A stretch of DNA of 64,000 nucleotides from Certhia americana (GCA_018697195.1 JAGMWU010000038.1:124001-188000), one strand, 5' to 3'; positions 43,501 through 57,469 are shown, numbered from the stretch's first letter. Program-made: numbers and translations. Notes: a model not told the origin generated them from the letters alone.

Positions 43501-46500
43501 AGCGAGCATCAGGACTACTTCCTGTATTACCCAAACAGACAGAACAACAGGGGATAAACAACCTCAGCCAAACATCCACTGGCAGAGACCAGCATTTCCT
43601 TACCATGCTGTGGTGAGAGAAGGAGTTTCCAGAGGCAGGCTGGGATAGAGCACTCTGCTTAGAATTGCTGAACACCAGTGGCTGCGCCAGGGAAGGAGTC
43701 TGGGATGACTCCAGATTTGTTGACTCATTCTCCATAGAAGAGGGTGTCTTTCCTAGCAGGACTGCGAGATCAATTCTGGGTAGATAAAGACCCACTGAGG
43801 TTACCAGAAGCTCCCACTTCCATTAGAACTGTATTCCCCCTCCAGCCTCACAGCTTTTACTTTATAAATTGAAGGAATATGCAGAACATTAAATCGCAAC
43901 TGCCAGAAGCAACTTCAAAAAGACAAACTGACCAAGCAAGATGCTGCATGGCCTTTGATTTTAAATCATGCTTTACATTAATTTAACACAGCAAAATGCC
44001 CCCAGACCTGAAGAACCCACAATAGCGCCTAAGAAAATTCTAATCCAGGATTAGGAACCAAAAACTCCTACGTCAACTCTTCCATTTAAATCCATCTCAT
44101 CTTATTCAGAGCTGCTGTGTTTTAGCTAGCTAGTAAGGTTTAGTTGAAGATGGCAAATTGCTCCAAGAGTCATGCTACTTTTCCCAGGTAAAGAGCATCA
44201 CCAAGGGCTCTCACCTTTGTCCAGCTGTGATTGTCACATTCTCGGCAGGCAGAGGCACTGAAGACACATTGGAGGCCGTGAAGATCTTTGTCTCTGACAG
44301 CTGAAAGATAAAAAAGGAAAAAAGAATCCAAAAGTGAGAACAACACCTCATAACAGTCCCTATGACGCAAAGTACATGAATGTTTGATACAAACAGCCAC
44401 AGAAAACCTCAAGAAATTCAAGTGCTTAGACTAAAACTTTGCTAGCATTTGGCTCCCACCAGAATCAGCTTCGATTTCATTAGTTTCTTCTCAGGCAAGT
44501 CCACAAATCATTTTCCAGTGGGAAAAAAAAACTCTCTCAAATCCTTCTACAAATCTCCCATAGTCCACAAATACCGTAGGGCTGCCCTTGGGACTACTAC
44601 TGCCGTGAGTCAATGGCATGCAGCACAGACCTGAAAAAGCCCCTGCAAGCACTGATAGCGAAGTCAAAGAGAAACTTTGGATCCATAGCTAAGCTTCCAA
44701 TGTTCTGGGCTCGTTTGTATGACCTGACCAACAGATCTACTTCAGCTATGGAAGGAAAAACAACATTGCTCAAAAGCTGGTGGAGGGTCAGTGATGACAT
44801 GTGTTACAGCCTGAAACATATCTGAACACGAATAGCTTCTATTCCAGACGGAAAAGCTGCTACAAACTGAACTGCCAGAGTTTAAAAAGTAAATCCAGGA
44901 CTCCTGGGAGCATCTCACACACACTGAAGGTAAGAAAGGCTCTCAGAAGCTCCCTTCTAACAGAGACCAGACTGACCAAAGAAAAGCTGCTCGTATCTCC
45001 AAACTCAGTAGTGCTTCTCTCAGGTGGTGCCCATTCTGTCGGCCGAGCCAAAATGAGCACACAAAACTAACAATCGTACTAAAATGCCCAACCCTGCTCC
45101 CAACTGCAAGAACTGAAATCCTTCCTTGATCTGGAGAGGGACTGAAGTCCGTTTCAGAAGAAACTTATAGATAGGCATTAACAGAAGGTGCTAACAATGT
45201 CCACTCTTTCCTGAAGAAGACAAGGTGGTGAGACACAGCAAAGAGCACGTCAGAAGGTAAAGTCAAGAGCTTTTTTTCCCATCCAGATCACAAGGACCAG
45301 CAGAGGCACATTGTCTGCATGAAACCATGAAACAGCTGCTGGTGTGATCAAAGGCAAACCTTCCCCAACTGCTACTCCACCAAAGGAGTGGAGCAAGAGT
45401 CCTGTGTGGAGTCAGGCCAGTTTTTGGAAGAATTCCATCCTGCAGTTACAGGAAATGAGAGGACCAGCCTCAATGCCCCAGGAGAGCTCTTCCTGTCTTG
45501 GGCTCCTATGACAAGTTCTCTAACACATATCCTGTAGAAGATGCAACAATTACTTATTCATCATAGCTCCCAGGGCTGGGAGCCTGCCTGGGGTTGTGTT
45601 CACAGTTTGGGGAAGATGGGCATTGAGCTCCCCTGGCAGCTGTGTGTACAGACAGGACAGCAGCCTGCTGGCAGATGCATAGAGGAGATGGGTTCAGAAA
45701 ATACCTACATCTTCATTCCAGTCCTCTGTGCCCCATTCTTCTGTTGCTGCCCTCCATGCACCTACAAGGACAACAACAAATAAAGAAGTTATGCATGCAT
45801 CAAAGCTCTACCTCCAACAGCTGGGGGAGCACTGGGGAGTTTTGCAGGCAGCCAGGAGGATTTCTATTTGCCAGTCAGACAAGTTAAAACAGTCAATCTC
45901 AACCCACACTTTATGGTCAAGATACCATGCTGGGATTGCCTCTACCTTGCTGGCACAGGCTGGGATGAAAAAGAGGGACTACCAGGCTGGCAGATAGGCC
46001 ACTGCACACCCTCCCAACACTCAAAAGGGGAGCTGAGCTCTGCAAGGAAGGCCCAGCCTCCTTGTGCCATTTTCCTGGCCTTCCCTTCTACTGCAGTAGC
46101 TGTAGGTTTGTACACCTGCAAGCAGTCAAGTGTTACCCCAGCAGCTCAGACAGAGCACCTCCCTCATGGGCTTCCTGCCAGCTCTGGCACAGGATCTCAC
46201 CATCCAGGTAAACCTCAAGTTTCTATAAAACTTAAGGATTAACTGAGCCATTCCCATGATTCATCTTCCAGCCCATAAAAAAAAATAAAGGTCTCAGCAC
46301 TCCAGAACCTGCTGTGCTCAGGCAAATAGGATTCAGAAAAGCAAATTTATAGGACTAAGCAATTCCTGCATTTTCTGTGACCAGTTTCAGAGATATGCTC
46401 AAAGTGTGTAGCTTGAAGTACCAAGGAGAAAAGTAGGAAACCTCAGCTGCAATCCAATACAGCGCAATTTAGGCAAGCAAGAATTTACCAGAAAGTAAGT

Positions 46501-49500
46501 TTTGCCTGGCTGTATTTTCAACTTGTTCCAATCCTCACTTCCATCAGTTTAATCGCTGTACTTTGAATATTATGTGGCAGTTTCATACTCCATTCAACAA
46601 CTAAAATTTGGTTTGGAAAGAAAGCAGGAGCCTTCGCATCCCCAAAAACCTCAGAGCATAAAGCCAGTCCTATTTGTGTAGCTTGTTTCCAGTACACACA
46701 AACCAGATCAAGAAAATCAGAGAGCACCAACAAGCTTAATCCTGAAGACACTTAATGGATGGAACAAGTTGGTATCAGCCCTTTTACAGCATAAAACAAA
46801 GCATGTGGGGAAGGAAAACATTCTGAGCTCTTCTGCAGGACATAGATATCCCCGTATAGACTTCATTTGTGCATTTAAACAACCACGTGTCTAGACTTGG
46901 AGGATCTAGTGCATGAAATAAGTGTCACTGAATTGTTCTTTTTTCATTGCTTTTTTGTCTTGCTTGATGAGCCAATTCAAGAAGTTTCCCAGGATTTACT
47001 TTTTTATATATTCAAGTTTGAAATACAGATATTAATACAACAACACTTTCCAGAGTGCTAGGAATCTTAAGGCACACTATGCCCTTTTCCACAGCCAGAA
47101 CCATCAACATATTCAATTCCAAACACATCTGCAGTTCAGAAACCTAAATTCCCACAATCCTTAGATTTTTGGTGCCCTCATGGCAGTAGCAGGAAGGCCG
47201 CTTTCCAAATTTTCATGGATCTAAAAGATCATTCTAGCTCAAGCCTTACCCAAGAGGTGAAGTGGGAGCTGGATGTACCTGCAGCTGGCCCAGAGAGCAG
47301 GAAGACAGGAGAGTTGCCCCAAGAAGAGTTTGTGCATGCAGGAACATAGCATGGGGCTCTTAAGTCTTGTTTATTTGAGGAAAATAAGAAGAAAAGAAAA
47401 GCAGCACTAAAAGCAGAAGGAAACCCTGCAGATGAAGAACAGCCATTGACAGGGCTTTCCCAGCAAGTCTACTCCTCAAATACCAGACACTGACTCAGCA
47501 CAGCTCGAGCTCCCCACACACAAAGGGGCAGATGGAGAATCAAAGACCTGTGATATATAACTAACTGGGGATTCACCAGGAACACTCCAGAAAGCTCCCA
47601 ACTAGCAGAGCATAGGAAGGTTTTTTAAAGAAACCAACTGTATCACTCTCCATCAAGCCCTTTAGAAGGGAAGAGCGGCAACACAAGCAATACCCTGAGC
47701 CTTCTAACACCGTTTCAGAAGGGTGTTCTTCTGAACAGCAAGCCTTCCTCTCTGCTTTCAGAAAGCCCTTCAAAAAGCTGCTGGTCTCTAAGCTCCTCAA
47801 ACCAAGAAAAAGAGGAAAAAATAAAATAAAGCCAACATCATGTGAAAATATAAATGTGGTGAAGGAAAAAAATCCCATTGTGTCTCCAAGTTTTTCAAAC
47901 CCCTCCCCAAATACACTCTCTCTTCATTTTAAACTGGGAGATAAGCACCCAGCTTGCTCCTCCCAAAGCCCAGCAGGCAATCTACTGCCTCTCAAGGACT
48001 GGATCCAGGCTTGTAACCCTGCACTAGGAAGGCAACTGACCCAAAGGACCCCACTCTGCACCTCGAAGGAATGTTAATCCAAACAAAGCCAAAGGGCAGC
48101 AAAACCACAATGGCAGTGCTGGAGCAAACGGCCTTGTGCTGCCTGTTAAAAAGTTAAAGATTAACCCTGAGGTGAGAACCAGGAAATGCTCCAACACAGC
48201 AGAAGTACTCCGTGTATGTCTGCCTGCTTTTGGGCCCTTGCACAACAGACTTCTCCTGCCCTGACCTTCAAGAATCAACTGGCAAGTTCTTCTGGAATGT
48301 CCCTTAGCCTCAATTTCAAAACCTCAGGTTAGATGGAGGGGACAGTCAAACAGAAATGTTGGTGTTCTTATGGACACCAATGGAATTCCATAGAGATAAG
48401 GCAAACTGTGTCATCTCATGGGCATCTCTTGGCCTCATAAGGATAACAGAGTAAGAGCAGGAAATGAAGTTGCCAGGCACAGAGCAGCTTTGACATCAAG
48501 CACCCCTGTTATCTCAAAATCCACCAACATCTTCAACTGCAAGGAGGTGAAGAGGAGCAGCCAGGCAGCCTGAGCATGCCAGAGCAGCCATTAGGCACTG
48601 CTCAGCCAGCAGCAGCTGTAAAGAAAGGCAAAATGCAGAGAGAGTTCAGCCAGACCAACTGCCCTTGCAGCAGTGTTGTGACCCTAAGCAGGAACAGCAG
48701 GGAGGCCAGCAGAATGGCACAGGGACAACAGTAAATCACAGCTTTTAGGATGTGAGACAAAGGGACTATGACTGAGTTGCCTCATTCCCTGCCCCCAGGT
48801 GGGATACTCTGTCACCAGCGCTGTGGACACAGAGCTGCTCTGGGCATCGAGAAGCAATGGCTGAAGTTAAAATTTGCATAATCCATAGGAATTGGTGTTA
48901 GCCTCTCCCAATTTACATTCAAGGTGTCAGCGTTAGTAAAAGCACAGTCAGAACAAATGTCATATATTAATTAAAATGAACAAATTAAGAGAAAAGAATG
49001 ACATATCCACAGATATTTCAGATGTTTTAAAAAAAGCTAAAAAGTAAAGGTATCCGGGGCAGTTAGTGCACCTGGATGTATCATACCAGGAGCAGTGTCA
49101 AATTTTCGGGGATAATTTGACCCCTCACCCCCAATGAAATCAAGTCCTGAAACAAAAAAAAAAGAAAAGAAAGACAACCAGTGAAATTTTGACTTAAGGA
49201 AGTGTAGGTGAGTTTCACTGCCCCTATGTACACCAGTCACATTGTACCTGTGGATATTATTAATTTAAGGAGATGCCTATGGCTACTAAATTGGAAACAA
49301 AACAACCACACACAACACAGGTGACCAGTGGTGTTGCACAATAAACTCTACAGCTGCAAAGAGCAAATCTGAGTTGTTCATCAGAAAAATCTTCAGTTCC
49401 CTCTAACCCACTTTATTCCACAATTCCACAAAACACCAACACAAGAAAAAGAAAACCATTCACACAGAAGCCTGTTCCCACTAGACAGTTAAGCACACAG

Positions 49501-52500
49501 AGCTTGTCCACTCCCATCCTTTTTCTGAGGAGGCAAGCACACCCACTGCCCCAAACACAATCCCACACTACTCCCTCTGGTATTTAAAACCCCTTCTCAG
49601 CTGCCAAGAAGATGATCACTCTGTCTGCTGGTGTTTCCCAAAAACACCCTCCTTCCACAACAGCTGTTTTCTGAAGGAAATAAACTGAACAAAACACAAA
49701 ACCCAAACAAAACCCAAGAAAACACAAACGAACCACCCCCACACCTCTGTGTGACACCAACAGTATGCAGTAAAAGATACCTCGGTTAATGTGACTTTAA
49801 TTCTCTTTCCAAATTCTATCAGTTTTTCAGCAAAACCAAGAAGTACAGAACTTCAGTACAAAACCAGAAGTAAAGCACCATTAACACAGGTGTGATGCTT
49901 TTTTTACCCAAAACATGGTATTTACTTAAATACTCAGTAGTTGTGGAAAAAGTTTGACTTTGCAGTGGTGCAAGACTGCTCCATAAAAAAGACAACAAAA
50001 CCACCAATGAACCCTAGCCCCCCCACCTCCCCCAAAGGGGGAGGTCAAGGACTGTGACTGTCCCACTGCAAAATCTGAGTTCATCTGTGTCTCAATATTG
50101 TGCACATGTAAAACAAATCCAGAGCACCAGTTTTCCAATGCAGGAAAATGTGCAGAGGCAGCTGGGTGTTCAGAATCACCTAGCAAACACATATGCTTCA
50201 AACATGGAAGAAAGCAGAATTGCTTTCAGCTCATTTCTCTAACAAAGCCCTATCCTACCATGGTTTGAACAAGATGACCACGAAAGAAAGAATGCTCTCA
50301 GTATCAAAATGAAGAGCAATATCTCTGACTCTGAGTAATTCTCTGGGGGATGCACCAAACACTGGGAGATCTTGGATCTGTTTATCACACTACAGTTTAT
50401 AAAAAACACCTTTCCAAGCAGCAGCATGGTTTCTACCGGAAAACAAATAGAGGCGAGTGTTCCTGTGCCTCTGTCGGACAACAGCACCCACCAGCTCACC
50501 CCAGAGTAATCATCCAGCTCCCATTACTAATGTGCAAAGTGTGCAAAGCATCGGGGTTACTAAAATCCACCTCTGAACCAACAACTTGTTCCTCCATCCC
50601 TGAGCCGAAGACCTGCCTAGAATGTCCTCACTGCAACTGCATAGATGCAAAATCCACTCACAGTCTCAATATAAACCACCACACACATGTGTGAAGGCAC
50701 TTACTTGTGCCATCATCTGGCTCAAAGCTACCAGTGTTGTTCCACGTGTTGTTGTTGCTATTCCCGTAGTTCTCATCTGTACTGGCCGGCTCGGCATAGT
50801 CAGCTGGGTTGAAAGTTCTGTAAGAAATAGGAGGATGGAAATGCTCATTCCACCAAAGCATTCTGAAAGCAACTGATTTTATTCAGACCATAACACGTAT
50901 CACAAGGCGGTTCTTTCTGCAGAAAGATACTTCAGCTACACCAGCCATCCCAAATTTAAGTTACCACGATGCAGTTTGGGCCTTGTTAATGAAAAAAAAA
51001 AAAAAAAAAAAAAAAGAAAAAGGGCACAGAAGAAATGACTGACACAAACAGTTCCATTTATGCACAGACTTTAATTTTTGCTGTGGTTTGTGTCAGTGAA
51101 ACTTACCCCATGCCTTGGGCAGAAAATCTTCCCCCTCGCCGTCCAGAGCCACCTGTAAATACACACACATGCACTGCTGTCCTTTGGCTCTACATCACTA
51201 GAAAAAGAAACACTTGAACAACATACAGAGTTCTGATGCCCAGAATACAAAAGTGGAGAGGATCTTCCTGGGTTGATGGGATTGCCAGCAACATCTTTTG
51301 GTGTATAGGAGTGACCTCAGCTGGCTGGCAGCATGATTAGCAACACATCATTCCAGGCTCAGATGAGGTTTCCAGCTGGCACAAACAATAAGTACTGGAC
51401 CACAGGTTCTGATTTCTGTAGTATGTGACCTCAGCAACAATTCCTAAGCAGCAGATTTTGGGATAAAATAAATTTCTGCCCCAAGTATTTAAAGTCCAAG
51501 CCAGTGGTGTTGCTCAGATACATGTAAGAATGATGAGGATGCACGTTCTGTTGCTAACTAGCCATTGGCCCGCCTGCTAGAATAGTCAACCTTGAGTTTT
51601 TTAACTTCCCATCCCTGTAATAAACCACAATTTTTTTTTCTAAATCTATGGATGTAATGCAAGAACTAGGGGCTGTTTCCAGCATCTTTAAGATGGGAAA
51701 GAAACACGTAGGCACTAAAATTAAGCATGAGAACAGAAAAATCAAGTGCATATTTTCAGTTTGGTAATTCCTCCCATAAAAGAGGTTTTGGAACCTCATG
51801 GGAGATAGATACACAGATTGATCTAATTCTTCTCTTCCCATCCCCTGGGAACCTCACATCCCATGTGTACCTCGGCCTCGGCCACGTCCCCGCCTCCCTC
51901 TTTCCGTGCCTCTTCCAGAAGATCCTCCACTCTTACCACCATCTAGTCCATTCTCCTGGCCCCGAACTGAAAGACAGAACAAGGCAAAGATAATTTCAAA
52001 ACTCATCCTGCTTCAGCAGGGTTACTAGACCAGACCTCAAACCCCAAAATAGAAAGGCTGTGTGTGGGACCATATCACCACATGCTCCCTGAACTTTTGA
52101 TTTAAGCTGATGGTAAATGATGGCATCATGCAAAGAATCATCTCAGATGGGGGAGCACTGAACAGATCCACACACACACACGGGTGGTTTTCCTCACAGA
52201 TGTGTCTGCCCAAAAAGCTCTACTGACAGCTGTTACACAGCACAGAGTGCTTCAGCGTGAGGGTTTTGGGGGTTATTAAGGGCAGGTCCATACACTCTCT
52301 TCCACGGGTGGCACCTCGCCCTCGTCTTGGCAGCCCACCACGTCGTCTGCTGAAATCCCGCTCCCGATCCCGGTTTTCTTTGCTTTCTTCACTGGGTTCT
52401 GTCTGTCCACTCTCCTTCTGTCCCGAGACACCTTTCTTCTTCCCAACCATTTCCCAGGAATGCTGAAGGTTTGCAGAAAGGAAAGAAATTAATCACAGCT

Positions 52501-54041
52501 AGATCAATGAAAGGTGCAAATACACAAAGATTTAAGCATACAACAGAGAATATAACAAGGGTCTCTGCAAAAATGGTTTCCACATAAATTTCTTAAGGAA
52601 TCTACATACAGCACATCTTCTTCCTTTGAGCCAAGTGTTCTTACAGCTGACTGGCATGCAGTTTGAGGTAACAGAAGAGGAGTTATTCTATTTCTGCAAA
52701 GATCTACTGAAATTCTTCAACACAGAGGGCATGATACTTCTAGAATTCAAAGCATGAATAAATTTACATTGCTTAGGGGAAAAAAAGCCTGCCATTTCAC
52801 ACAGGTGACCAGGAACTCTCAGAATAAGCCAGGTAAATGTCTCATAGTGATCTGCAGTCAACATTTGGGGTAAGTTCTTTCTGCAGATGCAAAGTTATTA
52901 ACAAAACCACTACCCTAAGTACCATCTCAGATGGGGAGAAGCATCATAGAATTTAACCAACAGGCAAGTTTAACTGCAAAACAAAGTGTGCTTCCACCTC
53001 ACTGCTGTGGGCCTGCACCAATGTACTTTCTGACCATTGCAGTGGTTTGATACTCTTAAACTGATGCTGCACAATGTTAGAACAATTAAAAATGGTCTTA
53101 AGTCATTGATAATCACCTGAAAACAACTGTCAGACAGCTGGGTTTGAATGGCAGCATGCAGGGACAGTGACAAAATAGTGGCACAAACTGCCATCAAACC
53201 CAAGGCTTCCAAAGTCTCCATAGGTATCTGGCTCAGAAATAAACTTTTAAATTACAGTATTCCAAGTAAATATTTTTCAAGTAATTTTTTTTTTAACCAA
53301 AACTCATCTAATGCTAAGATCATACCTGCTCCTTTACTGTTTGAAATACAGTACATTACCAGTAAGTAGCTCACCAGATAAGCTGTCTTCAGCACCAGGG
53401 CACCCAAGCAATTAACAGGTCTGTTCCTTATAAGAAAACCCGCTTTCTGGGATTGCTGCACAAACTGGATCCAGGCCAGAAGCAGCTCTAAGGTGCTTGA
53501 CTAATGACAGTGCAGAGGCTGCCTGTGCTCAGTGATGCTGTGACTGCAAGGCTACCAGGTTGGACCAGTGGCAGCACAGCACTTCCTCCACCAGCTCCCT
53601 GCCTGCCTCTCCATGGCCCTATGCTGCCCATCCAATGAAGGAGGTGATGCTACACAGCACCGTGTGCTGCACACTGTCCTGGATGCAACTCTCAGGAGCA
53701 ATGTGTTTCTCTAGGCAATTAAATTGCTGGATAACAGGGATTTGTTCTCTAAAAGTCACTGATTACAAGGCACGTGGAGGAGAATACTGTTGTGGCAGAG
53801 CTGTCCCTCAGCAATGCACATCCCTATCATTCTCTTTTCTAAAAGGATTTTCCAAAAGCTATTTTATTCAGTTATCAACAGAAATGGCTTTCTAAAGACA
53901 AGGAGGAATTCACATGTGTGTTGTATTGAACTTGTCTGAAGCCAAAGTAAGCAGAGAATCAGAGACTGGGGAGCAGCTGCAATACACAAAATATAGTCTG
54001 AGGTGCCCAGCTCATCCATCTACCCCCAGGGCTCATCACAG

Positions 54042-54085
<44 letters not shown>

Positions 54086-56865
54086 TAAAGCATAATATTC
54101 TAAAATCATATTTAGACTCCCAACTCAGAGTTGAGTTGGCTCCAACCAAACCAGGGTGCTGGAGAATATATGATATCAGAAGCGGTTTGGAAGGATCTCA
54201 CATTTGTAGGCCTTTTCTTGGGCTGTTACAGTACTTGCATCTCTGCTGTCTTTGTCACAAAAGGAAAGACACCCTGCCACGCACACGGAAGGCTCCTCCC
54301 AAGCAAGCACTGTTGCTCTTGGGGCTGACCTCAGCTTGCCTGAGACAAGCACCTACATGAGAAACAGCAGCCAAGCCCAACTCCACAACAACAAACAGCA
54401 AAAAGGCCCTCAAAACCATGGCATAGGCAGCAGCACAGAGGCCAGTCAGTGCATCACTGAGAAATGAACCTTTAGGGAGAGAGACATAAAAACCACGTTG
54501 CTCTAACAGAAAGGAACCACAGCTGACACACATCTTTCAATGCAGGTCACCCAGCCCTGATGTGGGAAGGTAAGTTCCTCCACACTCACTGGTGTGAAAG
54601 CACATACAGATGCCACTGTACTACTGTTGAACTGTTTAAATTCAAAAATAAGAGGAAGAAAATTACTTACAGTATTTTCTCCTCTATTCCTTCAAGCCTA
54701 GGGCCATTCTCACAGCCCGTGCAAGCCCACAGAGAGCAGCGTTCAGCAGCCAGGTCACAGTCACACTGTGCATTCTCCTGTGGAGCCAGTCAGTCATAGT
54801 GCCTCTCCTTATATTGCCATTACTGGATACCTCACTTCCAAGTATACAGTTACACTGAACTAGGCCTCACTAGATTTATAGGACCTAATCCTACCGTGTC
54901 TGGATTGCCCTCCAGCAGCACGTTGATGGCTCTGTTGACATCTCCATTGCAGTCATGCAGAGCAATCACACACTCATCCTGGTTCTTGCCTGTGATGTCG
55001 ATCAGCTGTAGAGAAGACAACACCATGGTCAGCACGTTCCAAATCAAATGGCACCAAAATCTCTATGGGTCTCTCAGGAGGCAAGTGAGTTGAATCCCAA
55101 ACCACAAACCCTTCAACAAAAAATTGAAGGGCTAGGGAATCTCCCCAGCCTTCTCAGCTTAACTATGTTCCTCAACAGGTGACTAAGGATGTGAATTTTT
55201 GAGTCACCATTGTTTCACCATGACCCTTTCACTACAACCTCCTTTTCTGAGGATAACATCGTTACCTGCAGAAACAAACTAAAAGTTCAGCAAGACAAAA
55301 GTTGCTGCACCTGCAACAAGGCAAACACAAATATAGGCTGGGGGAGAATGGACAGAGAGCAGCCCTGAGGAGAACTTGGGGGTGTGAGTTAATATGACCA
55401 GGACACACGCACTGGGAGCCCAGAAAGCCAATGCTGTCCTAGGCTCATCCTCAGCAGTGTAGGCAGCATGTGAAGGGATTTCTGCCCTCTGCTCTGCTGA
55501 GATCCCCCTGCAGAACTGCCTCCAGCTCTGGGGCCCCAGCACAGGTAGGACAAGGAGCTGCTGAAGCAAGTCCAGAAGAGGCCACAGAGATGAGCCAAGG
55601 ATTCTGGAGCCCCTCTGCTCTGGAGACAGCTGGGAGAGCTGGGGGTGTTGAGCCTGCAAAAGTAAAAGCTCCAAGGAGACCTCAGAGCCCCTTCCAGGGC
55701 CTAAAGAGGCTCCAAGAGAGCTGAAAAGGGACTTTGGACAAGGGCCTGGAGTGACAGGACAGGGGAATGGTCTCCCATTGCCAGAGGGTAGGGTTATATA
55801 GGCTATCAAGAAGAAATTCTTCCCTGTGACAGTAGTGAGGCCCTGGCATAGGTTGCCCAGAGAAGCTTTGGCTGTCCCATCCCTGAAAGTGTTCAGGGTC
55901 AGGTTAGATAAAGGTCAGAACAATTTGGGATAGTGGAAGGTATCACCACACACAAGGGTGGAACTGGATACCCTTTAACATCCCTACTGACCCAAACCAT
56001 GCTATGACACAACTTTATGAAGCCAGTTCAAGGAAACTCAGGGAGCAGCCAAGTGTGTCCCTCCCACCCCCCCAGCATTCACAGTACTCCCAATACTGAT
56101 CTTGCCTTCCTGTCAGAGTTCACCTTCATTTTTCACACTCACTTGTTTCACCTTCTCCTCAAAGTCAGCATCGTTGTGGTCCGAAATCATCTGTGCAAGT
56201 CGAATCTGTTCTGCAGTAGCCTAAAGAAATCAGAGAACAGAGCACATCATCAAAGTGGTACACTTCCAAACCATCCTCCAAAGACCATTCTGCTACCCCA
56301 AGTTCTCTGGAAAGGAATCAGTATAGCAAAGAGAAGGCACAAACAATGGTCAGAGAAGGAAAACATCAGGGAGAAAGTAAGATGAAAAAGGAGCAAGAGG
56401 AGTCTGGAAGAAAGGGATATACTAGTGAATGGCCTCATGGCACCAGATGAGCAGCAGACACCCAAACCACATTTGTTTTAGGGCAGACCTTACCACCACC
56501 AGACCACCAAGACCCACTGCAGGTGGCTTCTCAGCCACTTGCATTTATTAAAATCTGTGAGGAATGGACAAATGGAAGCAAATCTCAGCAGCAGCTCCCA
56601 CTTGGAGACATGGAAACTCCGATGTCAGCAGCTGCCCAATTAACCTGGCTCTGGCAGGAGCACCTTGTGACACATGGGGAGTTTGTTAGGTGAGCCCAGC
56701 CATTAACACTGGACAAGACAGGAGTGCCAGATCTCCACCTACAAGCTACCTGGTTTCTATGGACACTGCCCTTACCTGCGGCCGCTGCTTGTGCTGCGTC
56801 TGGTTCTGTGTCTGTGTCTGCTCCCAGTTCCCCCGGGCTCGGTTAGTGCCCACCGATGTCATCAT
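31501..56865 (-). CDS. UBAP2L: Ubiquitin-associated protein 2-like
   Basis: UBAP2L is an RNA- and ubiquitin-binding protein that helps nucleate stress granules and aids translation. Coding exons: 56776-56865, 56143-56220, 54895-55005, 52294-52462, 51871-51966, 51107-51152, 50705-50817, 49087-49146, 45709-45761, 44215-44300, 43604-43775, 42528-42729, 41075-41352, 40643-40815, 39779-39968, 39129-39183, 38504-38678, 38235-38307, 37411-37606, 37216-37304, 36520-36573, 35832-35913, 34471-34688, 34277-34382, 33094-33161, 32605-32802, 31501-31596. They sum to 3327 bases, 1108 residues plus TGA (human 1087). The UBA domain spans about residues 45-93 (LIDITGKNQDECVIALHDCN). An arginine-glycine region follows at about 130-195 (RRRGGLPRRGRG, GRRGRGRGRGG), the target of PRMT1 in mammals. 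Next come the DUF3697 segment with KFDTAPGAW and WGTEDWNED, then serine/threonine/proline/glutamine-rich disordered sequence to SAYNSYSWGAN. The ATG-ATG start matches mammalian MMTSVGTNRARGNWEQ. Confidence 0.96.
34790..34817 (+). repeat. CA dinucleotide microsatellite in a UBAP2L intron
   Basis: About 13 CA units interrupted once by TA. Confidence 0.95.
45762..49086 (-). other. UBAP2L: Large UBAP2L intron with no further gene seen
   Basis: The 3.3 kb between exons 49087-49146 and 45709-45761 holds no recognisable exon or repeat family. I could not confirm any snoRNA by eye. Confidence 0.5.
49087..49146 (-). other. UBAP2L: UBAP2L 60-base cassette exon
   Basis: This exon adds 20 residues (RLDFIGGEG to KFDTAP, in the DUF3697 region). 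Flanking phases let it be skipped in frame: ACA-A joins GT-GCA-TGG to give T-S-A-W instead of T-R-L-D ... P-G-A-W. I recall both forms among human isoforms, so alternative use is likely. Confidence 0.6.
50993..51015 (+). repeat. A-run in a UBAP2L intron
   Basis: About 23 consecutive A, then GAAAAAGGG. Confidence 0.9.
54044..54081 (+). repeat. A-run of about 38 in a UBAP2L intron
   Basis: A long uninterrupted A tract. No retroposed gene could be recognised just upstream of it. Confidence 0.9.
55330..56010 (+). mobile_element. CR1 LINE, about 680-base 3' fragment in a UBAP2L intron
   Basis: The segment follows the CR1 3' region over its whole length: GGCTGGGGGAGAATGGA, AGAGCAGCCCTG, AGCCCAGAAAGCCAA, CCCCTGCAGAACTGCCTCC, CCAGAAGAGGCCACAGAGATG, TTGAGCCTGCAAAAG, GGAAGAAATTCTTCC-like sequence, GGTTGCCCAGAGAAGC, and a terminal ACCCAAACCATGCTATGA. 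It lies antisense to UBAP2L. It is too decayed to encode anything. Confidence 0.9.
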
Positions 56866-56905
56866 TTACAGTATATACAAATAACAGTATTTACAAGGTT
56901 GAACT
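56866..56905 (-). other. UBAP2L: 5' untranslated part of UBAP2L exon 2
   Basis: A CT-rich tract ending CCCACCACAG precedes 40 A/T-rich bases and the double ATG. This places the splice acceptor of the first coding exon at 56906-56907, so transcription must begin further upstream, in the CpG island near 60.6-60.9 kb. Confidence 0.6.
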
Positions 56906-57199
56906 CTGTGGTGGGTCAGGGGAGAAGAGAGAACGGACTGTTAGATACCAAAAACAAAAGGCAGCACCAAGACCGAACAATCACAATGGCAACAAAGCCA
57001 GAATGGCTGCTGTAGATCCACACCCTGCCCACCACTTTTCTAAAACCACAGTGGGCCGCTGCCATCACCACATGCCTCCGACACAAAACGGACACTTGTA
57101 CTTCTTGACGTTTCTCTCTGGATACCATGACAGAGTGCTCCAAATGGAATATCACCTGCATCCACGTGGGAGCAATCAGGTACCAGGAGCCGAAGGAAA

Positions 57200-57465
57200 A
57201 CCATAGACTCACAGACTGGTTTGGGTTGGAAGGGACCTTGAAGCTCATCCAGTTCCATCCCCTTGCCACAGACAGGGACACCTTCCACCAGCCCAGGGAG
57301 CTCCAAGCCCCATCCAACCTGGCGTTGAACACTTCTAGAGGTGGGGCAGCCACAGCTTCTCTGGATAAGCTGTGCCAGAGCCTCACCACCCTCATCATAA
57401 AAAACATCCTTCTCAGGTAATCTAGATTGACCCTCCTTCAGTTTGAAACCATTCCCTGGACGTGA
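57200..57465 (-). mobile_element. CR1 LINE 3' fragment, inverted, in UBAP2L intron 1
   Basis: The plus strand reads the reverse complement of the CR1 end: AGACTCACAGACTGGTTTGG, GTTGGAAGGGACCTTGAAG, CATCCAGTTCCA, CAGGGACACCTTCCACCAG and CAACCTGGCGTTGAACACTTC. The element is sense to UBAP2L. Confidence 0.9.
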
Positions 57466-57469
57466 GGCA

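Noticed and set aside
45762..49086. Intronic snoRNA or microRNA host in UBAP2L
   Set aside because: I looked for paired C/D or H/ACA boxes and hairpins but could not establish any by eye. A covariance-model search would be needed to claim one.
54001..54110. Processed pseudogene suggested by the 38-base A tract
   Set aside because: The sequence before the A tract has no similarity to a gene I recognise and no visible flanking duplication.
55279..55809. A 176-codon minus-strand frame in a UBAP2L intron
   Set aside because: It is the antisense of the CR1 fragment at 55330-56010.
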